64,000 nt of DNA from Sympetrum striolatum (lineage: Eukaryota; Arthropoda; Insecta; Odonata; Libellulidae): positions 74,066,113-74,130,112 of the forward strand of contig OX388352.1 of assembly GCA_947579665.1 (NCBI GenBank). The letters run 5' to 3'. Position numbers and translations under genes: made by a program. The notes beneath the pieces are model-generated. The model worked only from the letters and a program-made list of their open reading frames with translations, was not told the DNA's origin and did no database searches. Shown in pieces: positions 36,638 to 47,284 of this stretch (within the stretch, counting starts at the first letter, position 1; the number at the start of each line of letters is the position of its first letter).

Positions 36638-37254
36638 TTATTCCCGACGTCACGTAACTGTTGCAAATTATTTTACTCGTTGTGAAAGCAAATTTTATTT
36701 TCAGAACTGGCGGAAAGTTTTGCCCCTGGAAAGTGGTCCATGGTAAAAATTCATATTTAAATTAACTTATTATATCATAAAGTAGTCTAAATTCAAACCA
36801 AGATGTTAACAAATGGGTGGAGAACCATTTCTTTCTCGGAAAGCCGCATGTATTATTCCGCCACGTAAGAGATCATCGTGATGTATTTGATTGACATCCT
36901 TTCAAATAAATTGACAGCCAGATTGTGCGAATAAATTTTAGTTTGAACTAAGATACAGTGTTTTTCATTTTTTTACATAATAAATTAGAAAAAAGCCATA
37001 TTTATTTAAAAAGGCGCATTTATTGCGGGAAATGAAAGAGAACCCTTCGTCCAAAAACACCTTATTTAACGCTAACCACATAATGTTAAATTTTCGCGAA
37101 AAAAAGTTCAACCTTTGGAATTAGCAGTGAAAATGAGAGTGCATAACATAATGTAAGAACTCAAATATACTCGTACGAGGCATTTTCCAAAAGTAAGGTC
37201 TCCATATTCAAAAAATCAAAAAAGCCTTATTCAAAGGAATCTATACATTTTGGC
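36638..37254. other. Unassigned AT-rich DNA
   Basis: Nothing recognisable between the Harbinger-like MITE and the LINE fragment. Confidence 0.45.
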
Positions 37255-37790
37255 ATTTTGTGTACACATACATGAAGGCTCTACCTTTCGGTGCATTCAT
37301 GAGCATCAAAATTCATAAATCCCTATTCAATGCCATATCCTTCAACCCATCTCCTCTCAATATTTGTCCCACTCATTTCCTCGCCGATGTTTAGCTACTT
37401 CAATTGAAGCCCTCCCTTCCCCAACCATCTCCAGCATTTCCGTGTTTGTTTTCATCTCAACCCCAATTTACTTTATCCATTCTATGCCATACCCACACTT
37501 CAAAGACTTGAGATTTCCTCCTTTCTTAATTTCACCGTTTCACACCCAAACAGCAAAACACTCTACACCAAGGATTTCACCAATCTTTTCCTGATTCCTT
37601 CATCAAGACCTTTGATCACCAATTTCCTTCGTTTCGTGAATGTTTTCTTGGCCAGGGTAATTCTTTTACAAATCTAATGTGTGCATCTTCTATCCCAAGA
37701 AAGAGTACTTCCCAAGTAAAATCCACTTGCTCTAGTTTTTCCCCATCCACCCATAAAGTTAACATTTAGGCACCCCCCGTGTACAAAGTT
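37255..37790 (-). pseudogene. RTE-like LINE C-terminal domain and 3' UTR (same family as 1-1735)
   Basis: Minus-strand reading gives EKLEQVDFTWEVLFLG (about 37715-37760), then a NIHETKEIGDQRS-like helix, then LKCGYGIEWIK and EMLEMVGEGRASIEVAKHRR (about 37390-37450). It ends in the family's 3' tail, whose complement here contains GGCTCTACCTTTCGGTGCAT (37267-37286). The RT core is missing. Its upstream edge abuts a mariner transposase remnant. Confidence 0.7.
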
Positions 37791-37848
37791 TATCGTGACC
37801 TAATTCATTTAACTATCTTCAAATCTTCCTTTCCCTTAACTCAAACCT

Positions 37849-38019
37849 TCATTGATGTTTTTGAAACGTCAACCGTCGATTTTCATGCATTGCACTTTTA
37901 ATTAAGCACCTCACCTCGTCTGGAAGGGAAGGCCTCACACTTCTTGGCTCATTCTGAATTTCTGTCCGACCATCAGAAAATTCTCTACACCACTTCCTCA
38001 CATTTTCTGCATGACAATC
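37849..38019 (-). pseudogene. mariner-type transposase N-terminal helix-turn-helix remnant
   Basis: An uninterrupted minus-strand stretch of about 56 codons reads CHAENVRKWCREFSDGRTEI, then QNEPRSVRPSLPDEVRCLIK, then ENRRLTFQKH before a stop. The VRKWCREF-x-DGRT-x-(I/V)-x-(D/N)E-x-RS-x-RPS pattern is the bipartite DNA-binding domain of mariner-family transposases. The catalytic DDD region is absent, so only this exon-sized piece remains, joined directly to the LINE fragment at 37255-37790. Confidence 0.78.
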
Positions 38020-38281
38020 TTTGTTTGGGAAATAACCGAAACCATCCTTTATTATTCCTCCGATATCACTAATTTTCTTTTCTCATTTTTTCTGAGGAAT
38101 TTTTCGCGACGAGAGTACGGCAGTACATCGAGGTTGATTAAATGTCAAAAATTTTTTAAATTAAAGATGCCAAGTTATCTCAATACTTTTCCTTATCATA
38201 AACAATATAGTATTTGAGATAAACCCTTTATTATCAACAGTAAATGAACAGTATGGAAATAATTTAAAAATATTGTGAGAT

Positions 38282-38382
38282 CACGAGCATGTGCTACCAT
38301 CACGAGCTAGAGAGATAGAGTATGTGCTGATTGCACGAGCAAGAGAGAGAGCATGTGCGGACGGCACGAGGTAAAGAGAGCC
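38282..38382. repeat. About 32-bp tandem minisatellite, three degenerate units
   Basis: Units begin CACGAGC/CACGAGG and continue AAGAGAGAGAGCATGTGCGGACGG-like. They start near 38301, 38334 and 38365, with a partial unit at 38282. Purine-rich GA core with ATGTGC ends. Confidence 0.75.
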
Positions 38383-38724
38383 TAGAAAGAAGACCCTTCT
38401 TGCCTAGAGGGGGAAAGAAGGGAATAGTCTAACTAGCACCACCAAAACTGGTTCAAGTACAAAAAATAATAAAATACGAAACTTAAAACCGAACAGTGTG
38501 CGTCGATACTCTCTAAATTCGAGATTACACGAGATAACTCGTATCTAATTGATCCTAACGCAAATTACTACGCGTTAAGACATAAAGTTTGTCAAATATC
38601 ATACATTTTACAATTAAAACATTTTTTCTGTCAATTCACTAGGGAAGCTCTGTCTCTGAAGCGACAAAATAGATTTCAAATCGAATTTATTGACGCTTAT
38701 CAGTAGCTTATTAGCGCTTCTTGT

Positions 38725-38930
38725 ATGCTACTGAAATGTGGCGCTCACACACGGGTTTGACCCCCAGCAGATTCCCTGTCGCGGTTTTCCGCGATTTAAG
38801 ACCACAAGGGGTACAGGAATTAGCATCAAAATTAGAGTTCCGGGGAATAATTGGCGATGGAAGCGTATTGCTAACCTCAATACCTCATACCACTAGACCT
38901 CGGCGGCGATCTCTTATTTGTAAAGGTGAC
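38725..38930 (-). mobile_element. tRNA-derived SINE candidate
   Basis: The minus strand contains GAGGTCTAGTGGTATGAGG (complement of about 38884-38903), very like a Pol III A box of the GTCTAGTGGT type. The downstream CCCCGGAACTCTAATTTTG is a possible degenerate B box. The rest includes a CGCGGTTTTCCGCG hairpin. No second copy is visible in this window, so the call rests on the A-box-like match. Confidence 0.35.
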
Positions 38931-39639
38931 GCACTAACCCTTGCTTGTATTAATACTCATTCTGTTATTTTTTACCTATTCTTCTAAGGAAATTAAATCT
39001 TCTCCCATTAATTCTTACCTTCTAAGTCCTGTCTCTAAGAGAAATTTTAATCCAAATGACAATTTGTTTGTCAATTTTTATTTAACCTTTACAAGGAAAT
39101 TAAAAATAAAAATATTAATATTAGTATTAATATAAATTAATCTTTCATCGGTTAACCTCAATTTACTTTGTAAGGAATCTCAAAATGTCTGCAATTCGCA
39201 GTAAGTGCTGAACATTAGTTTTCAACGGTAAGTAAAACGAAAATCATTTCCTAATGTTATCAATTACTCTCATTTTCTTAAATATTACTTCATAATTTCA
39301 CCAGAAGATAATGTTTATTATAAAAAGTAGCTAATCATTATTAATTTGAATTAAAAATGTAAAATAGAGTTAATAGTGTGCTAAGGATTTTTAAATTAGT
39401 CACTTTAAATGTAATCGATAAATTTATAAAGAATAATCACATTTCGTAAGTTTTTGTCATTTTTCATACATTTTACTAAATCATTACTTACTAATTTCGT
39501 CAAAGTTATTCTCTTGATATTATAACCATCAACGACCGTCCCTTCTTTTGTTACATACCAAATGACATGAAGTACATTCCAATTTCGTTATCATAACTAT
39601 CGAAATAAGAATTTTTTCAATCGACCTTACCAATTTTTC

Positions 39640-40780
39640 ACAATTCGTATGTTTCTGTAATGTTTTTCACGAAGTAATCGAGCCGGAGTACTTATCTGAT
39701 GAGCCTTGGTTTTCTCATCTACATTGTTTCTATCAATCCTCTATCTGATTTTATATCCGTCCTTCTTCTTGTCTTCAATCTCTTTCAAAACCACATTTCT
39801 ACAGCTTAAACTTTAGTTTTTCGCCCATTCTTAGGGTCCATGTCTCGTATCCATATGTTTGCAAACTCCACACAAAACTTTTCAAAAATATTTCCACTGC
39901 ACCAATATGGATATTTTCCAATGTAACTTTCTTTGTTCGAAAAGATTTTATTGTTGGAACTATTCTTTTCCTGACCTCTGAAGAATGACTGTTATCTTTT
40001 TCAGTATTACTATCCTAGTTGCATAACTCTGTTACTTCTTCTATCTTTACCTATACTTGTTTGCCCTTTCTCCGTTTACCAACTTTTTATTCTTTATTTC
40101 TCTATGTTTGGTCTTATTGATAATTTTCTTGCTGTTTATTTTGAGTCTGTATTTTATATAATACTCCTTGGAGTTTTAAGTATTCGACTTAGTTACTTTT
40201 CAGAATCTTTGGTTAGTATTATGTATACTGAAAATCTAATACTGTGTATTTATCTTCCACTGATATTTATTTCTCTTGTTCTTGATTTCATAACGGATAT
40301 CGGATCTTTTGCGTAAAAGCTAAAGAAGCATGGTGATACGTATTAGGCAACCTAATCGTACACCGCTTCTTATTTACATCTTTCTTGGTGGTACTGATCA
40401 CCACCTCTTGCTTTTATAATAGTTTGGAATCAGTATTTTATCTCTTTATTCCATACTATCTAGCACACAGTTTGAAAAACAAATCTCATGTTTAGATTGT
40501 CTAAGGCTCTTTCAAAATTAATGTATGCCGTGTCTGTTTTTTTATTAATTTCTCCTTTCTATAATTTGGCATATTGCTTCTCGTGTGCATTTTTCTGATA
40601 TAAATCCTTTTTTGTAAAAGATTCCTCCAATGATTGCCTTGGCCTTGCCTTATTTTATTATTTTTTTATTCCATATTTAATGATTGCCAAGAATTTTTGA
40701 AGCATAGCGGGATAGTGCTATTTTTTTAAGTGAATCTTTTTCGTAATTTTTCTCGGGTATTATAATAATTCAGATTTTTG
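39640..40780 (-). pseudogene. RTE-like LINE reverse transcriptase, heavily degraded
   Basis: On the minus strand, pieces in several frames follow RT order. First REAICQIIERR and a KSLRQ remnant of motif A (about 40500-40570). Then DKILIPNYYK (about 40430) and VRLGCL from the RQGCP motif (about 40350). Then REINISG-IHSIRFSVYIIL, in which the usual FADD catalytic motif has become FSVY (about 40215-40290). Last comes the C-terminal SFVWSLQTYGYETWTLRMGE (about 39835-39890), corresponding to the WS-LYG-ETWTL region. Roughly 1.1 kb; no intact frame. The 70-codon plus-strand ORF at 40104 is antisense. Confidence 0.72.
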
Positions 40781-40994
40781 TGAATTCTTTTAATACCATT
40801 CCTCCTTCATTATATTTGTATACAACGTCGTAAATACTATTCTTTATTTGTCACCACAACTTTGAAGGATTCCACTGCAACGCCATACATCTAAGTTGCT
40901 TTGTTTTTCTATAATTTAGTTGCAGTGAATGCGACTAATCCGTATTTGTAATTTTCCTCCAAAATCTATCCTTCTACTTTTAAAATCGCGGTTT

Positions 40995-41112
40995 CAAGAC
41001 GATTGAGCTCGTCACAACTGAGCGCTGCGGCAACTGAGCACCAGGACAACTGAGCACCGCGACGATTGAGCTCTTCTAGTACAACTGACCGCTACGAAAA
41101 CTGAGCGCGTCT
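40995..41112 (+). repeat. Seven-unit ~16-bp minisatellite (ACAACTGAGCxCxxCG)
   Basis: Successive units ACGATTGAGCTCGTC, ACAACTGAGCGCTGCGG, CAACTGAGCACCAGG, ACAACTGAGCACCGCG, ACGATTGAGCTCTTC, ACAACTGACCGCTACG and AAAACTGAGCGCGTC run head to tail. They sit 19 bp before the left end of the Harbinger-like MITE at 41131. Confidence 0.85.
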
Positions 41113-41130
41113 CGTTTGCAGACGGTATTA

Positions 41131-41586
41131 GGGGGCATCCATTAATTACGTGAGGTGATTTTTAGATTTTTTGTCTCCTCCCTCCCCCCTAGTGAGATAT
41201 CGTGAGATTTGGCTCAACCCCCTCCTCTAATCTCACGTGAGATTGTTCAAAATGCGTGTTTTCAGTGTAAATATGTTAATCTATGCTTCATTGTATTGGA
41301 TTTATTAAAAATCGTAATTCATTTAATTATTTTTATTTAGGACCAGTTGAGACTAGTATTTAAGACTACTGAGATCGCGTGTTCGGTTAGCCGATGGTTA
41401 AACAATCGACGGGCTATTATGCTAATTTGTGGTGCTCGCATAACCGTGATAAATATTATTGTGTAAAATTTAGTCGTATTTTAGTAGAGAAACACGTTTT
41501 ACTCAAATTAACCCAGTTATCTCATAATTCCACACTGTTTCTCGCGGATAAAAATTACGTAATCTTTGCGAGAACCCCCCCACTCC
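41131..41586. mobile_element. PIF/Harbinger-like MITE, copy 2, truncated, inverted
   Basis: It starts GGGGGCATCCATTAATTACG after TTA and matches the reverse complement of 36120-36637. Similarity stops inside GAACCCCCCCACTCC, so about 70 bp including the second terminal repeat are missing. Together with 36049-36637 it forms an inverted pair about 4.5 kb apart. Confidence 0.8.
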
Positions 41587-42668
41587 AAACATTTATTTAT
41601 AAAAATGTATAATAAAAAAATTTCTTGATTTACATATATAATCTAATTTAATCAGTTATCGGTCAAAAGACACCCGTTCTATGTGTTTCAGCGTTCAAAT
41701 TTTATATTACTTTGTGCATAGTCGTCCTCTTTAGGCGTTCCATTTAAGTCGCTTCGTATGATACTTCTCTTACATTCATTATTTTGTTTCACAATTTTGC
41801 TAATAAAGCCTTGTGGAAACACTAATGAATTTGTTTTTCCATACACAATTTTGAAACTAATCTTTATGGGTATAGACAACAAGCAACTCAGAGTGGCCTG
41901 ATGGTTTCCCATTATCATGTACACTCCTGGCCAAAATTAACGCAGCACCGGCCGTAAGGATCGCTAGGGAGGTGCTGTGTTAATTTTGGACAGGAGTGTA
42001 CGACTCAAAAGTAAATGCGTAAATATATAAGCTTCCCACTACTGTACTAATATATTAAATGTATTTTTGACAACCTCCCGACTAGTAGGATATTCAGGTT
42101 CAAACCAATCTACATCAGACTTTTTCTGTAGATCATTTCTCAAAAATCAAGCATGGAACCATCAAGCATTTCATGGTTCTCTTTTTGATTATTTACTTTG
42201 CTGCTTTTTATTTAAAAGTGACGTTTTAAAAGTACCAGTTGTTTCCCTCGAATTTTAACTATTACAAATCTTACTTTTATCTCTTTATTGGTTTAAAAAT
42301 GAATAAGTTTGATGAAACATCGTTTCAGTATTATTATTATTAATTATTGCAAGTATGCAAACATTTTTTAGCATCGCGGAAGAGCCGATTTTATATTCGA
42401 GAATTTCAAATATCGAAAAAGCCCTGGGAAATAAAACAAATATTACTGCAGTTTAGCCACGTGCAAATGCGTCGAGATTTTCGCGCAAGTCACGGATATT
42501 TTCCCTCACCTCCACCCCCTCTTCCCCCCTCTTTCCCCTCTCACGCAATCTCTCGCTTTCAATTATAGCTGCTTCGACCATTATCAATATTTGCGTAAAA
42601 GTGGCAACATTACGATACGCCCAGCCAACTAATTAAGTGGAGATTAGGGATTGTAGAGAATACGGCGG
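41587..42668. other. Unassigned DNA containing a MITE
   Basis: The 77-bp MITE lies at 41922-41998. The rest has no recognisable content; a C-rich run is at 42505-42540. Confidence 0.45.
41922..41998. mobile_element. 77-bp fold-back MITE, TA-flanked, copy 2
   Basis: Same length and loop (GGCCGTAAGGATCGCTAGGGA minus one base quoted elsewhere) as 15725-15801, with about three differences. TA at 41920-41921 and 41999-42000. The termini CACTCCTGGCCAAAATTAAC and its complement are nearly perfect. Confidence 0.88.
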
Positions 42669-42674
42669 AGACGA

Positions 42675-42699
42675 TATAAAAACGCGTTTTCGACACAGT
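42675..42699 (+). promoter_or_regulatory. Candidate TATA box and initiator
   Basis: TATAAAAA at 42675-42682 is followed 22 bp later by an arthropod-like initiator ACAGTC (CAGT at 42696-42699). It lies 170 bp upstream of the ATG at 42869. The spacing is shorter than the usual 28-32 bp, so this is tentative. Confidence 0.3.
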
Positions 42700-42868
42700 C
42701 AAATAGAACCTTGCAATTTTATTCCAAACGTTGTCTCATTCAGCGACATAATTGAGTGTTAGCTCGCGATAATGAATCGAATCCGGTAATATCTGCTCCC
42801 TTCTTAAATACTGGATCTTGCTCATTTGAACATCGATAATTTGTGAGTAACGATGCCGTACGGTGTTC

Positions 42869-43354
42869 ATGGAAAAGCTGCAACAAATTGATTCGAGCAA
42901 AGGTAAGAAAGTGCTCCCTCGAAAATTAATCTCAAATGTTCGTGATTGAATAGTCAACTTAAATTACTCGTAGGGCGGTGTTCCTACTTTCCTGGACATT
43001 CCAAATTGGAATCGGTAGTAATGTAAATGATCAATTTAAAGGTGCTCGTTTGTCATACTCATTTTATGTCATTAATTGTGAAATTACACTTGTAAGATTA
43101 TTCAACGAGCAAATATTAATGACATTCTTTCTAATTTTTCTCTTCGCAGGCATTAACCTGACTCTCCTGGGAAATTTGTCTCTAACGTCCATCACCGATG
43201 ATGTGGCATGGCATTTTTACGATCGTGCAGCACATATACCATATTTTGGTTATGTTCTCTCACTTATTGTGCTGTTGTTGTTAGCCATCATCGCGGTACT
43301 GAGGTACTGGCAACCAAATCGAACTTCCAGACGTCGAAGAAGCCATGGCACCGC
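42869..43354 (+). CDS. Unrecognised single-pass membrane protein, coding exons 1 and 2
   Basis: Exon 1 runs from ATG at 42869 to 42902 (MEKLQQIDSSK plus one base) and ends AAAG|GTAAGA. An in-frame TAA at 42848-42850, with no AG acceptor between it and the ATG, fixes this start. Intron 1 is 42903-43149 and ends with a pyrimidine-rich TTTCTAATTTTTCTCTTCGCAG-type acceptor. Exon 2 (43150-43354) begins with two bases completing a Gly codon, so the phases agree. It encodes N-glycosylation sequons NLT and NLS, then a hydrophobic helix FGYVLSLIVLLLLAIIAVL, then YWQPNRTSRRRRS. Exon 2 ends at donor GTGAGT. This predicts a short lumenal/extracellular N-terminus, one membrane span and a basic cytoplasmic flank. 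I do not recognise the family. Two short upstream ATGs could dampen translation. Confidence 0.55.
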
Positions 43355-46178
43355 GTGAGTACCACAATTCCTATTTTCAAGTATCAGAAGAAAATAGAGG
43401 AAGTAGTAAATGTTTTTACGAACACTGAAATTAAGTCTCCTTAGATTTTTTAGCTTCCTAAATGCGGTGTCTCTTTCCATATATCTTACTGTTTACTGTT
43501 AAATGTTTTATTATGAAAAAAGTAACCAACTCTAACTCCGCCAATATAATAATTTAAAGCATAATATGAAATACTGTGAAACTTGGTTAAAACGCCCCCG
43601 TTTAAGTCGCTATCCAGCGTGATAATCTGAATTAATAAAGGAAAATGGCACCTGTTATAAAAGCTAAACATTCATTAAAAATATTTGGCGAGGAGGAATG
43701 TTAATTCATCCAGCAGTAATTCGCGGACTCCATAGATATCTTATCTTTGACTGTGGCAAATAAAACAAACTGAACTTATTCCAAAATTAATGGCCCAGGA
43801 AACGCCTCCATTTTGTTTTTCTACGCACCAGAAATGAAAAGTTGTCATATCCCATTCGAAATGCAATCTCGCTTATGACAACTATATTGAGCGAGTTTTG
43901 CCAAAAATATATAAGGATTAACTCGATTATTCATTCACGTACGGTCATATGCATAAATTTTTTGCGGGTAACTCTAACCTACGTGTTTTTCTCAATCTCG
44001 TCTGAGGCGTAGCGTGTTCATAAAGTGGCCACTCTAGAAGTTTTGAATCAATTCAAATTTTACTAAAAATTGACGTTAAATACCTAAACTTTATGTTCCA
44101 TGATATAAAAAGCAAAACATAAACCACGTGATACGTACGCGATAGATATTTTTAAGGCAACATTTACACACTTTCAATTTTTATATTTCAGGTTATACTT
44201 TTTGTTTACTCAGGTGAGTCGTTTAGCATCATCATTTCTTACATAGCGGCGTAATTTATATAAATCTTCAAATATCGATATGTAACGCTAATCAGGCCTA
44301 GTCGCACTATCCCAGCATATGGTGATAAAAACTACAATCGTCTACGACGTAAAATTACGTATGAAATTTGCTCTTTCATGTATTAAGAGCATTCTGTATT
44401 AAAAATAAAATTCGCTTGCCAAAGATCTTTCATCAGATGTATTTCCTGCTTTCGTGCAACGATTCAATTTCCTTCGAAAAATTGATCCAATTTTCTTATT
44501 AAGTATTTAGGGTAGCTCAGAAGTGTAAACCTTACAAGAATGTCTGTTTGAAAAGAAATGATGAAAATCCGCATCGGGGTCAGCTATTCACGAGTATGAT
44601 TGAGAAATGGGGGAATTCCGCGTCCACTCGAAGTGTGTTCAGCTGCTATCGACTGTTTATTTTTAGCTCCTTTCATCGCAGGAATCTGAGGATATCAAAA
44701 TTATTTTAAGCGAGATTCAGTGCTGTTGCATTTTCGTCATGTCCATTTCGCCAAATATTTGAGTTAGTTGAGATGCCTGTCGTGTGCGACGTAACAAACC
44801 GACGCCGGACCACGCATTATTCGCATTCGCGGAGTTTGCAACTGACTCTCGCGGTGAAATTCACAGCTAATTCCCCCAAAATGGGGTTAGTCAAATGGAC
44901 TATCTTTGGTAGTCCATTTAAAATTTTACTCAAGGGGTTATGTCGAATTTGAATATAATAGAAGTTTTTCGTCCAGATTTTGGGTACATCTGGTCACTTT
45001 AGGTTTACCTCGTGTTTTATGTCAATAATCTTCGAAAAGTATGAATTATTAAATTTGGTATTACTGAAGGAAAATCATTGCCTCCACCGTTATTCTAAAT
45101 ATTTCTCCGAAATCCTTCTCATCATCGTCAGTGTGACAGCTATACTGTTTCTCTTTCCTTTAAATGCACCGTACTTCGTTTTTTATGTAGAAACCTGTAG
45201 AGGTTCGTTCCAAATCGATAATCTTTAGCTTTGTTACCTTGAATACTCCAGCATAGTCCTCATTCTTTTGAAATCAATAACCTCCCATTCTGTTTTCCCT
45301 CCAATATATGCGCCATATTTCGAGTTATAAATTCCTCTTTCTTATAATATGTCCCTTCAGCTGCTTTCCACCGGCTTCACTTCATCTTTCTTCAGATTTA
45401 TGACATTATTTTCCCGTTTATCAGTCAACAGTTTGACAGACGAGTCCACCGGCTATGGATTTCCAGCGATACATTCCAAATTGCGTCGAATATTGTACAA
45501 CTTCATTTCAGCGCCAGTTTTTGGATTACGAGTGGCATTCTTGAACGGATTCCCGGATAACCATTGTCCGTCAGCTCGTCCAAATTCACTTATCTCTCTA
45601 ATTCTGTTAGCGAGAGTTGATCAGCGACAGATTTAGCATTCTTGAAGATAACCTTCCCACGCTGCATATCAATGTCAGCGAATGAGCCTAAACTCACAGG
45701 CTTGAAATAAAGTATTAAATTCGATATTTCATTTTTCATCCGTTATCTCTTATTCCTTCGAAATCTTTAAGAGCTTTAAAAAGTCGTTTTTATTCCAAAC
45801 TAAGAAGTATTAAACATAAGAAAGAGAACTATCTCTCGTAGATGGATGCTAGTGATAAATATGTTAAAGTATAGCTCTCGATGGAATAAATTATTAAACT
45901 TTGGAGGTGAAAAAGCACAATAGCTTTCGTAGTCAGGATATTCGGTTCATTCAAATTGCTTCAATCGGGACAAATCGGAGAACTAAATGCACATAAAAAT
46001 ATAACTGGTCGTTAACAGTAAAAACCCTTTCGTTCAATGAATAAACCTTATTCAAAGTCCTATAAATGAACGTAATTCATTTTTATTACCTAAAGAGGCT
46101 CTGTTCTTTTGGGATCGATATCCATTGCACGCTTTGACACGTTTTCAGCTATACTAATCATATTTGATACTTTTTCAG
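43355..46178 (+). other. Putative introns of the membrane-protein gene
   Basis: AT-rich DNA between exon 2 and the terminal exon, containing the 22-nt microexon candidate at 44192-44213. A 95-codon open frame at 45349-45636 has no splice support and no motif. A small palindrome AAATGGACTA...TAGTCCATTT is at 44894-44920. Confidence 0.35.
44192..44213 (+). CDS. Candidate 22-nt microexon
   Basis: The sequence between TTTTTATATTTCAG and GTGAGTCG is 22 nt. Its first base completes the Ala codon left open by exon 2, and the remaining 21 nt encode LYFLFTQ, ending in phase 0. Both splice sites are strong. The terminal exon at 46179 needs a phase-0 donor, which exon 2 alone (phase 2) cannot supply, so this microexon would bridge them. 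Chance occurrence cannot be excluded. Confidence 0.35.
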
Positions 46179-46508
46179 CTCCATAGTTCATCGGTGCTCA
46201 TTGGCTTTTCATCATCTTGTTTATTAATGTTAAATTTGATGTATTCATTTATGTTCTACTTTGAAATGTACCAAGGCCATAGCGAGCATAGCATTCGGAA
46301 ATTGTATCCAGTGTGGATTCTCCGTGCCTACGCTTGCCACTCACATTTCTGTGATCAGCACCAGAACACTAATAGAACTTGGGAAAAAGAAGAAGAACAC
46401 TTATACCTTTCCAATAGTGAAAATAATGAACCCTTCGCTGTAACTAGAAATTTGTTTAGAAACAATCGCTGGAAAATAAATAATTTAATGTTACCTAGAA
46501 GGACTTAA
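46179..46508 (+). CDS. Candidate terminal coding exon of the membrane-protein gene
   Basis: An acceptor with a textbook branch site and pyrimidine tract (TACTAAT about 25 nt before TTTTTCAG|CTCC) opens a 109-codon phase-0 frame ending in TAA at 46506-46508. AATAAA follows at 46549. The encoded part starts with a hydrophobic stretch (SVLIGFSSSCLLMLNLMYSF), then a His/Cys-containing segment (ACHSHFCDQHQNTNRTW), then an acidic run (EKEEEHLYLSNSENNEP) and a basic end (RNNRWKINNLMLPRR). A second membrane segment is possible. An overlapping 60-codon frame (46261-46443) is the alternative reading. No family match. Confidence 0.35.
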   Translation, partial: LHSSSVLIGFSSSCLLMLNLMYSFMFYFEMYQGHSEHSIRKLYPVWILRAYACHSHFCDQHQNTNRTWEKEEEHLYLSNSENNEPFAVTRNLFRNNRWKINNLMLPRRT

Positions 46509-46548
46509 TTACCTTACCTTGAGGGATTTGAAGTTCCCATCTTCAGGG

Positions 46549-46554
46549 AATAAA
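46549..46554 (+). promoter_or_regulatory. Candidate polyadenylation signal
   Basis: AATAAA lies 40 bp after the TAA of the candidate terminal exon. Such hexamers are frequent in AT-rich DNA; its position is what makes it worth noting. Confidence 0.35.
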
Positions 46555-47136
46555 GAGAATGATTCTTTACAGTGAAGTTCTCTACTTCAGGGTGATCGCA
46601 ATTACCAGCGGACGTTCGAGCAGCGTTGGCCCTACCACACTTGCATAACCATATTGTCCATACTTAAGGGAGCTTAGGGATTAATAATATATGAATTAAT
46701 AACTTGAATACGATCAATTATCATCGAAATATTGTTTAAAGGAGCATCCAGTAGAGTCGTCTCAGATGAATATCGATCACTGCCTTATGAGTACCGTGCG
46801 CTAAATAACTGCTCCACTGAAATCATAAATATCGATCAGTAAAGATTAGCTGTTAATAGGGCCAGCCAACACAACTAAGTAATCATCTTACATAAGAAAT
46901 AAGAATTAGTACAACAATTTTACATCGAGCAACGCCATTGAGGCTCCCCGCGATCCCATCTTCAACCATCGACATCGGATAAAATAAGCAGCTGCCAAAT
47001 TAGATGTGTTTTACAATCCGGATGACTCAGTTGAATGAAGAAAAATGTCAATTACGAAAGACCAAAATTTACCTGCCAATCGATTTAATTCTTGTTTGAA
47101 TGCGACATCTTAAACTTAATGTAAGAAAATGCGTTA
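46555..47136. other. Unassigned DNA
   Basis: No recognisable gene or repeat between the candidate polyadenylation signal and the LINE fragment. Confidence 0.45.
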
Positions 47137-47280
47137 CTGAAATGCTCTCTGACGTAGGTTGATAATCCTTGAAAGGGAAGATATCAGATGCAATGCTGCG
47201 ATTGCTTGATAAATTCCGAGAAAATGACTGTAGAAGACGTCATTGGTATTATGCAACTCCCCTGTCACCTCGGATTTTCC
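47137..47280 (+). pseudogene. CR1-like LINE fragment (family of 62415-63745)
   Basis: AAATGCTCTCTGACGTAGGT matches 63425-63445 of the LINE (AAATGCTCTCAGACGTAGGT). The reading MLSDVG...SLKG..DAMLRLLDKFRE...IGIMQ-like mirrors MLSDVGWESLKERRLEARLR and the region after it. Several breaks. Confidence 0.7.
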
Positions 47281-47284
47281 CTTA

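Larger units (their letters stand above)
38020..39639. other. Unassigned DNA with a minisatellite and a SINE-like element
   Basis: Besides the repeats at 38282-38382 and 38725-38930, the interval from 38990 to 39640 is AT-rich and unrecognised. Confidence 0.45.

Noticed and set aside
40104..40316. 70-codon hydrophobic plus-strand ORF starting MFGLIDNFL
   Set aside because: The minus strand carries the degraded RT (IHSIRFSVYIIL), so this is antisense.
45349..45636. 95-codon ORF inside the putative intron, considered as an extra exon
   Set aside because: No acceptor with the needed phase and no donor at its end; composition not distinctive.
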